From: Verrucomicrobiota bacterium | GTDB lineage: Bacteria > Verrucomicrobiota > Kiritimatiellia > B70-G9 | Assembly: GCA_003641465.1 (NCBI GenBank) | Contig: QNAJ01000021.1 | Location: 1-12,185 of the forward strand | Direction: 5' to 3' | Length of the DNA: 12,185 nt | Shown: positions 7,656-12,185 of the stretch, in pieces | How positions within the stretch are numbered: position 1 is the stretch's first letter | Layout of the letters: each line of letters opens with the position of its first letter | Notes under the pieces: model-generated | What the model saw: only the letters and a program-made list of their open reading frames with translations | The model's database searches: none | Told to the model about the DNA's origin: nothing | Translations under genes and position numbers: made by a program

Positions 7656-7703
7656 ACTGCCTCGCTGCATCCCTCGTTTCCCGGAATAGCTGATGGTTGT
7701 CTC

Positions 7704-8918
7704 ATGATGTCCAAAGCGGAAATACAGCTGGACAGCGTTGAAGATGCGATCGCAGACATCCGGGAAGGGCGCATTGTAGTGGTGGTTGACGACCGGCAGC
7801 GGGAAAACGAGGGGGATCTGGTTTGTGCCGCGGAAAAGGTGTCACCGGAGGCAATTAATTTCATGGCGCGATTTGGTCGCGGGCTGATCTGTGTCGCCAT
7901 GGAGCGAGAACGGCTGGCTCGGTTGGGGCTGGCCAGGATGTTGCGGCACGGGGATGGGGATCGGTTCGGTACAGCATTTATGGAATCTGTAGATGCGCGA
8001 CACGGCATAACGACTGGTATCAGCGCCTACGACCGGGCGCACACTATCCGGGTCCTGGTGGACGATCGCAGCAGTCCCGAAGACCTGGTTCGACCAGGAC
8101 ACGTGTTTCCGTTAGAAGCTGCACCCGGAGGAGTACTACGGCGGCCCGGGCACACTGAAGCTGCCGTGGACCTTGCGCGGTTGGCGGGACTGAAGCCAGC
8201 CGGTGTAATCTGCGAGATAATGCGGGATGATGGCACAATGGCGCGGCTCCCGGAGCTGGTGGAATTCGCACGTTCGCACGGTCTCAGGATCATCTCAATT
8301 GCCGAGCTGATTTCTTTTCGGCGTTATAATGAAAAAATTGTTCATCTGGAGCAGCGCGTAAGGCTGCCTACCGAGTTGGGGATGTTCGTGCTGCGTATGT
8401 ACCGGTCCGACGCGGATCAGCTTCACCATATTGCTCTTACGATGGGAAATCCTTCCTCCTGCGAAAGTCCGTTGGTGAGAGTTCATAGTGAATGTCTCAC
8501 AGGTGATGTATTCGGGTCCCTGCGTTGTGATTGCGGATCACAGCTACGGCAAGCCATGCGGATAATCGCTGCTGAAGGATGTGGCGTGCTGATCTACCTG
8601 CGGCAGGAAGGCAGGGGAATCGGGCTGGGGGCCAAGATTCACGCTTATGCCCTTCAGGAGCGCGGTCTGGATACGGTTGAAGCGAACGAGACCTTGGGCT
8701 TCTCCCCGGATATGCGCGACTACGCGGCGGCGGCGCAAATCTTGAGGGATCTGGGTGTGGATAGAGTCAGATTGCTCACCAATAATCCTGCCAAAATACG
8801 CGGGTTGGAGAAAGCGGGTATCCGTGTAGTTGAGCGTATACCCCTGATTACCTCCCGAAATCCATTCAACGAGAAATACCTTGAAGCAAAAAAGACGAAA
8901 CTGGGCCACATGTTGTAA
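7704..8918 (+). CDS. ribBA: Bifunctional 3,4-dihydroxy-2-butanone-4-phosphate synthase / GTP cyclohydrolase II
   Basis: Supplies both precursors of riboflavin: the N-terminal domain turns ribulose-5-phosphate into dihydroxybutanone phosphate, the C-terminal domain opens GTP to the diaminopyrimidine. The 404-aa length is typical. DHBP synthase part (about 8-206): DDRQRENEGDL (29-39), HGITTGISAYDRA (100-112), RPGHTEAA (147-154). GTP cyclohydrolase II part (about 212-404): zinc cysteines C264, C275 and C277 in SECLTGDVFGSLRCDCG, LRQEGRGIGL (299-308), DTVEAN (323-328), LTNNPAKI (358-365) and the NEKYL...GHML tail. Both halves look catalytically intact. The frame stays open back through the riboswitch, which is an artefact. 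The ATG at 7704 (or 7707) gives the usual family N-terminus; a GTG at 7653 with a better ribosome site would add 17 residues. It is the first gene behind the FMN riboswitch. Confidence 0.96.
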   Translation: MMSKAEIQLDSVEDAIADIREGRIVVVVDDRQRENEGDLVCAAEKVSPEAINFMARFGRGLICVAMERERLARLGLARMLRHGDGDRFGTAFMESVDARHGITTGISAYDRAHTIRVLVDDRSSPEDLVRPGHVFPLEAAPGGVLRRPGHTEAAVDLARLAGLKPAGVICEIMRDDGTMARLPELVEFARSHGLRIISIAELISFRRYNEKIVHLEQRVRLPTELGMFVLRMYRSDADQLHHIALTMGNPSSCESPLVRVHSECLTGDVFGSLRCDCGSQLRQAMRIIAAEGCGVLIYLRQEGRGIGLGAKIHAYALQERGLDTVEANETLGFSPDMRDYAAAAQILRDLGVDRVRLLTNNPAKIRGLEKAGIRVVERIPLITSRNPFNEKYLEAKKTKLGHML

Positions 8919-8925
8919 TCTGAGT

Positions 8926-8931
8926 GGGAGG
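8926..8931 (+). promoter_or_regulatory. Shine-Dalgarno of ribH
   Basis: GGGAGG stands 7 nt before the ATG at 8939. It overlaps the upstream in-frame GTG at 8924 and so settles the ribH start at 8939. Confidence 0.8.
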
Positions 8932-8938
8932 AAAGGCG

Positions 8939-9466
8939 ATGAAGGGGTTCGAAGATCACTTTCGGCCCGCAGAGGGACTGGATGGAATTCAGCAGGTCAG
9001 CGGTTCGATTGAGGGGCAGGACCTTAGGATCGGTATCTGTGTAAGTCGGTATAACCGGCTCCTGACGGAGGCTCTGCTTCATTCGGCGGTGGAGGGACTG
9101 CGCGAGCGCCGCGTCGCTATGCACCGAATTACTGTTGTCTGGGTGCCGGGCGCCTACGAAATACCATCGGCCATCCAAGCGATGGCGCGGAGCGGGGACT
9201 ACGATGTGTTTATTGCTTTGGGCGCAGTAATCTGGGGCGAGACCGCCCATGGGAAGCTAATTGCTGGCGAAGTGACCAGGGGATTGGCCGATATCAGCCG
9301 ACGCTTTAATGTCCCGGTGATAGACGGTGTGGTTACAGCCTATACCGAGGCGCAGGCCCGGGCCCGCTGCCTGAGTGGAAGGGTCAGTCGCGGATGGTAC
9401 GCAGCGGTGGCTGCCGTCGAGATGGGAACCTTGTTCCGGAAGATCACTGAAACGCAGCCCGGTTGA
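8939..9466 (+). CDS. ribH: 6,7-dimethyl-8-ribityllumazine synthase (divergent)
   Basis: Condenses the ribitylamino-pyrimidinedione with dihydroxybutanone phosphate to give lumazine, the penultimate riboflavin step. The 175-aa protein has the family blocks RIGICVSRYN (30-39), VPGAYEIP (69-76), LGAVIWGETAH (94-104) and VPVIDGVVTA (125-134), ending with AAVAAVEMGTLF. His104 matches the catalytic histidine, and Thr102 and Arg142 are kept. Several usual residues differ: the Arg of VIRG is Trp99, the HFEYVA-type stretch is HGKLIAG (104-110), and the NKGxEAA signature near 150-156 is SRGWYAA. Alignment to E. coli RibH needs no gaps over 130-162, so this is divergence rather than damage. It has a roughly 28-residue lead before the first strand. 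It lies 20 nt after ribBA with a strong ribosome site, and 4 nt before nusB. Family call firm; an unusual active-site lining is seen directly. Confidence 0.92.
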   Translation: MKGFEDHFRPAEGLDGIQQVSGSIEGQDLRIGICVSRYNRLLTEALLHSAVEGLRERRVAMHRITVVWVPGAYEIPSAIQAMARSGDYDVFIALGAVIWGETAHGKLIAGEVTRGLADISRRFNVPVIDGVVTAYTEAQARARCLSGRVSRGWYAAVAAVEMGTLFRKITETQPG

Positions 9467-9470
9467 TCTA

Positions 9471-9896
9471 ATGGGGACACGCCGTGCAGCACGGGAGCTA
9501 GCGTTGCAATTCCTGTTTCAGCAGGAATTCAGCGCTGATGACCCCGAGGCCTCTCTGTCTTACTTCTGGCGCGAGCGAAAGGTTCCCGGCAGAACCCGGC
9601 AGTTCGCCGAAAGACTCATCCGCGGTGTGATCCAGAAACGCGATGAAATTGACCGTCTGCTCAGCAAATGCGCGGACAATTGGAACCTGGACAGGATGGG
9701 AACCGTAGAGCGTAATGTCATGCGGATAGCACTTTACGAGATGCTGTTCTGCGACGATATCCCCCCCATAGTATCGATCAACGAGGCAGTTGATATTACC
9801 AAAGAGTTCTGCGATCGCGAGAGCGGCCAGTTTGTCAACGGCGTGCTTGATCGCGCGTTGGCAGAACTCACCACCCGGGGGGAGTCGGAGCGATGA
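9471..9896 (+). CDS. nusB: Transcription antitermination factor NusB
   Basis: Small all-helical RNA-binding protein that pairs with NusE (ribosomal protein S10) on boxA RNA in rRNA antitermination. The 141-aa product is the usual size. Seen: RRAARELALQFLFQQEF (4-20), the DRMGTVERNVMRIALYEML helix (74-92), IPPIVSINEAVDITKEF (97-113) and the FVNGVLDRAL ending (122-131). The ATG at 9471 gives the normal family start; the frame is open further up into ribH (GTG at 9375), but that extension has no family match. Only 4 nt separate it from ribH, and the ribosome site is weak, so coupling is likely. ribH next to nusB is common in bacteria. Being behind the FMN riboswitch, its expression may partly follow flavin status unless another promoter exists. 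Confidence 0.95.
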   Translation: MGTRRAARELALQFLFQQEFSADDPEASLSYFWRERKVPGRTRQFAERLIRGVIQKRDEIDRLLSKCADNWNLDRMGTVERNVMRIALYEMLFCDDIPPIVSINEAVDITKEFCDRESGQFVNGVLDRALAELTTRGESER

Positions 9897-9929
9897 TGCC
9901 GTCGGAGATCCGGTTGGAGAAGATGGTCT

Positions 9930-9936
9930 GAGGTGA
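9930..9936 (+). promoter_or_regulatory. Shine-Dalgarno of ribD
   Basis: GAGGTGA lies 5 nt before the ATG at 9942. It contains the alternative GTG (9933), which makes that GTG unlikely as the start. Confidence 0.8.
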
Positions 9937-9941
9937 GAAAT

Positions 9942-11030
9942 ATGCGCGAAAAAGACGGCCACTGGATGCAGCGCGCCATACAGCTCGCCCGACAGGGGAT
10001 CGGATTGACTCGTCCCAATCCCCCCGTGGGAGCGGTCTTGGTGAAGTCAGGAAGGATTGTCGGACAAGGTTGGCACCGCCAGGCGGGAACGGCCCACGCC
10101 GAAGTGAAAGCCATCCAGGCTGCCGGCAGTAAGGCGAAAGGGGCTACGCTGTACGTGACTCTCGAGCCTTGCAGTACCTTCGGAAAAACCCCTCCCTGCA
10201 CAGAGGCGATCCTGCAGAGCGGGATCCGGCGCGTGGTTATCGGCTGCCTTGATCCTAACCCGGTCCATCACGGACGCGGTGTCCGGATTTTGCGATCCTC
10301 AGGCATTGAAGTAACAGTCGGGGTGCAGCGGGAGGACTCATTGAGGCTGGTGGAGGCCTTTTCTAAGTGGGTAAGAACCGGAAGACCTTGGGTTACGCTG
10401 AAGATGGCTCTTAGTATTGACGGCCGCGTGGCCGATGCATCGGGAAACTCCCGCTGGATTACGGGCAAGGAAGCGCGGAGATCAGTTCACGATCTGCGAC
10501 GGACGGCTGATGCAATCATGGTCGGCAAGCGCACTGCGTTGCTGGATGATCCCACGCTATTACCTCGGCCTGCTCTGGGACGTAAACCTCTCCGGATTGT
10601 CCTGGATTCTCATGGATCACTGCCCCTTCGTCTGCGACTGTTTACTGATGGACACAGTGAGCAGACGGTTGTGTTCACATCGTGGAGGGTGCGGCGTGGC
10701 TGGGTGGAGCGTGTTCGTGCGACGGGTGCCAGTATCGTTCGGGTACGCCGCAGGGTCAGAGGACTCGACCTGAACCAGGTGCTCTTACGTTTGGGGGAAA
10801 TGGGGGTCATGCATCTGCTGTGCGAGGGAGGAGGTCAGCTGGCGGGGAATTTGGTCCGAGCCCGGCTGGTAGATCGTCTGGTTCTGTACTTTGGCCCGCG
10901 TTTGCTCGGCGAGTGCAGCTTACCGGGATTCGTCTTGGGACGGATTGTTCTGGCACGCGCCCCCCGCTTGTTCATAGAATCGGTTTCTCGAGCAGGAGAC
11001 AGCATTCAGGTCACGGCCCATTTGCAGTAG
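9942..11030 (+). CDS. ribD: Bifunctional pyrimidine deaminase / reductase RibD
   Basis: Carries out the deamination and then NADPH-dependent side-chain reduction of the pyrimidine produced by GTP cyclohydrolase II. The 362-aa length is normal. Deaminase domain (about 5-145): RPNPPVGAVLV (24-34), zinc and catalytic motif HAE (52-54), and EPCSTFGKTPPCT (75-87) with Cys77 and Cys86, then DPNP (104-107). Reductase domain (about 148-362): VTLKMALSIDGRVAD (151-165), SRWITG (170-175), DAIMVGKRTALLDDP (190-204) and CEGGGQLAG (294-302). All key residues are present. The ATG at 9942 is preferred over GTG 9933 because of the GAGGTGA site. The 45-nt gap after nusB holds no visible structure. It belongs to the riboflavin cluster with ribBA, ribH and ribE. 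Confidence 0.96.
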   Translation: MREKDGHWMQRAIQLARQGIGLTRPNPPVGAVLVKSGRIVGQGWHRQAGTAHAEVKAIQAAGSKAKGATLYVTLEPCSTFGKTPPCTEAILQSGIRRVVIGCLDPNPVHHGRGVRILRSSGIEVTVGVQREDSLRLVEAFSKWVRTGRPWVTLKMALSIDGRVADASGNSRWITGKEARRSVHDLRRTADAIMVGKRTALLDDPTLLPRPALGRKPLRIVLDSHGSLPLRLRLFTDGHSEQTVVFTSWRVRRGWVERVRATGASIVRVRRRVRGLDLNQVLLRLGEMGVMHLLCEGGGQLAGNLVRARLVDRLVLYFGPRLLGECSLPGFVLGRIVLARAPRLFIESVSRAGDSIQVTAHLQ

Positions 11031-11095
11031 TTCCGATTGGGGGATGGAAAATAGGCAAATTGAACAATGTGCTAACGCCATAGGAGGAGCCGGTC

Positions 11096-11782
11096 ATGTT
11101 CAGCGGGATAGTTGAAAAAATGGGTGTCCTGAAACTATCCAAATTGGAGCACAAGTGGGGCCGTATCGGTGTACAAGCCTCAGGATGGGAAGACGAGGTT
11201 CAGACCGGTGACAGCATCGCGGTTCAGGGGATCTGCCTGACCATTGCCGCAAAAGAAGGTGATGTGCTCTATTTCGATGTTCTGAAAGAGACTTTTGAAC
11301 GCACAACGCTTGGTGACAAACATCCTGGCGATCGGCTCAACCTGGAGCGAGCACTGCGCTGGGGACAACCGATGGGGGGGCATATTGTCATTGGCCACGT
11401 GGATGGAGTAGGGGAAATTCGCGCGGTCCGGCCTGCAGGCCGGGATCGGATTTTCGAGATTGCAGCACCAGAAGAGCTCCTTGACGGGCTGGTCTACAAG
11501 GGTTCGGTCGCTGTAGACGGCGTGAGCCTGACTGTAGCTGAGCTGGGCGCTGACTCCTTTTGTGTACATATCATTCCTTACACCATGGAAAACACGACAT
11601 TTGGCGGGCTGCGGGCAGGGGATCGCGTAAATCTCGAGGTAGACGTTCTTGCAAAGTATGTCAGGCGCCTCATTGAACGGGGCCGGGTACCGTGGCATAT
11701 TGAATGGGACGAGTTGAGAAGAATCGGATTGATACAGGACGAAATTGTGGAAGGTGACGTCGGGAAAGATAGAGATCGCTAG
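11096..11782 (+). CDS. ribE: Riboflavin synthase, alpha chain
   Basis: Final pathway step: dismutation of two lumazine molecules to riboflavin and the pyrimidine, which is recycled to lumazine synthase. The 228-aa protein has two similar beta-barrel lumazine-binding repeats. Repeat 1: MFSGIVE (1-7), GDSIAVQGICLT (38-49), ETFERTTLG (65-73), GGHIVIGHVDG (94-104). Repeat 2: KGSVAVDGVSLTV (135-147), IIPYTMENTTFG (159-170), GDRVNLEVDVLAKYVRR (175-191). Residues 194-228 form a charged C-terminal tail slightly longer than in E. coli. An ideal Shine-Dalgarno AGGAGG (11082-11087) stands 8 nt before the ATG, in a 65-nt gap after ribD. The symbol is ribE in Bacillus-style naming and ribC in E. coli. Distant from ribH by two genes but in the same direction and probably co-transcribed. 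Confidence 0.96.
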   Translation: MFSGIVEKMGVLKLSKLEHKWGRIGVQASGWEDEVQTGDSIAVQGICLTIAAKEGDVLYFDVLKETFERTTLGDKHPGDRLNLERALRWGQPMGGHIVIGHVDGVGEIRAVRPAGRDRIFEIAAPEELLDGLVYKGSVAVDGVSLTVAELGADSFCVHIIPYTMENTTFGGLRAGDRVNLEVDVLAKYVRRLIERGRVPWHIEWDELRRIGLIQDEIVEGDVGKDRDR

Positions 11783-11806
11783 TGTCAGCGGGAGCGAGCC
11801 GGGAGC

Positions 11807-12151
11807 ATGCAACGGATCGTACTGAGAGCAAAGATCCATCGGGCTACCATTACGGGCCTGCAGCTTGAGTATGAGGGAAGCATAACCGTGGATGCAGGCC
11901 TTCTGGAGTCCGCGGGCATTGCGCCCGGTGAGCAGGTACACGTCCTGAATCTCAACAATGGAGCGCGTTTCGTTACCTATGCTATTGCGGCACCGCGCGA
12001 TTCTGGAGAAGTTGTGCTGAACGGGCCGGCAGCGCGGCTGGGTTCAGTGGGTGATCGGATCATTATTTTGGCCTACGGAATAGTCGGGGAGGGGGAGATT
12101 CCTTATCAACCCCGGATCGTTTTGGTTGACGAGCATAACCGGGCCATCTGA
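11807..12151 (+). CDS. panD: Aspartate 1-decarboxylase precursor (pyruvoyl enzyme)
   Basis: Makes beta-alanine from aspartate for pantothenate and coenzyme A. The 114-aa proenzyme cleaves itself between Gly24 and Ser25 (in YEGSIT, 22-27) to give a small beta chain and an alpha chain with an N-terminal pyruvoyl group. Other residues known from the E. coli enzyme are all in place: Lys9, Arg54, Thr57, Tyr58 and Asn72, in KIHRAT (9-14), RFVTYAI (54-60) and LNGPAARL (71-78). The ATG at 11807 gives the invariant family N-terminus, so the start is firm even though the nearby GGGAG at 11801 is too close and the better GGGAG (11790-11794) is 12 nt away. It follows ribE by 24 nt and is probably co-transcribed, but panB and panC are not in the window. 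After the stop, 34 nt remain, with nothing recognisable but a run of six T residues. Confidence 0.97.
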   Translation: MQRIVLRAKIHRATITGLQLEYEGSITVDAGLLESAGIAPGEQVHVLNLNNGARFVTYAIAAPRDSGEVVLNGPAARLGSVGDRIIILAYGIVGEGEIPYQPRIVLVDEHNRAI

Positions 12152-12185
12152 CCGCACTTTTTTCTTGCGCGACGATTACCTTATA

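Noticed and set aside
7440..7703. Upstream extension of the ribBA frame through the riboswitch
   Set aside because: The extension from 7440 encodes no RibBA-like sequence and covers the aptamer. Only the GTG at 7653 was kept as a possible alternative start.
6787..8008. Two long minus-strand open frames (6787-7548 and 7187-8008) across lpxA, the riboswitch and ribBA
   Set aside because: They run antisense through conserved motifs and the structured RNA, and their translations have no family features. They reflect GC-rich codon bias.
9375..9470. N-terminal extension of nusB into ribH
   Set aside because: It overlaps conserved RibH codons and does not match NusB; the ATG at 9471 fits the family exactly.
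11180..11941. Antisense open frame of 253 codons over ribE and panD
   Set aside because: No domain, and it spans two clear sense genes plus the panD cleavage site; treated as a shadow.
12124..12163. Possible terminator after panD (GGTT/AACC inverted repeat and six T residues)
   Set aside because: The stem is only 4 bp, lies inside the coding region, and is 17 nt from the T-run (12158-12163). Not a convincing terminator.
1..12185. Mobile elements, CRISPR arrays, tRNA or rRNA genes, attachment sites
   Set aside because: Looked for repeats, transposase motifs and cloverleaf-like sequences by eye; none were seen. All genes lie on one strand and look like ordinary core genes.

Overview
The window is a dense, single-strand (+) run of housekeeping genes with about 57% GC by eye. 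It comes from a Gram-negative-type bacterium: it carries lpxA (lipid A synthesis) and lspA (lipoprotein signal peptidase). The best taxonomic hints are the DksA/TraR-like zinc protein with a long lysine-rich tail, the eukaryote-like (type 2) IleS with KMSKR, and an unusual lumazine synthase. Together with the order ileS-dksA-lspA they suggest the PVC/Omnitrophota side of the tree (Verrucomicrobiota, Kiritimatiellota, Lentisphaerota or similar). This is inference from remembered family patterns, not a search result, and the phylum is not proven.

Layout. 1-2240: 3' part of ileS; the gene starts outside the window. 2323-3024: DksA/TraR-family C4 zinc protein with a histone-H1-like basic N-terminal tail. 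3094-7443: a tight chain lspA-miaA-hflX-radC-lpxA, in which lspA/miaA, miaA/hflX and hflX/radC overlap by 23, 29 and 4 nt, and radC/lpxA are 14 nt apart or overlap by 4 nt depending on the lpxA start. 7444-7703: the only sizeable non-coding stretch, with a plausible sigma-70 promoter and a clear FMN riboswitch (RFN element). 7704-11782: riboflavin genes ribBA-ribH-nusB-ribD-ribE, which cover most of the route from GTP and ribulose-5-phosphate to riboflavin; the pyrimidine phosphatase step is not encoded here. 11807-12151: panD, for beta-alanine and pantothenate/CoA.

How the parts fit. The riboswitch heads the riboflavin genes and should shut them down when FMN is plentiful. No terminator hairpin with a U-run lies between aptamer and coding region, so control is probably translational. 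The conserved 3' end of the aptamer (GGGAGAGGAUC) also looks like a Shine-Dalgarno sequence placed 6 nt before an in-frame GTG. No tRNA, rRNA, CRISPR array, insertion sequence or phage gene was recognised. I found no wholly new multi-gene system. The points most worth a second look are the riboswitch architecture and its overlap with a possible start, the divergent lumazine synthase active site, and the H1-like tail on the DksA-type regulator.
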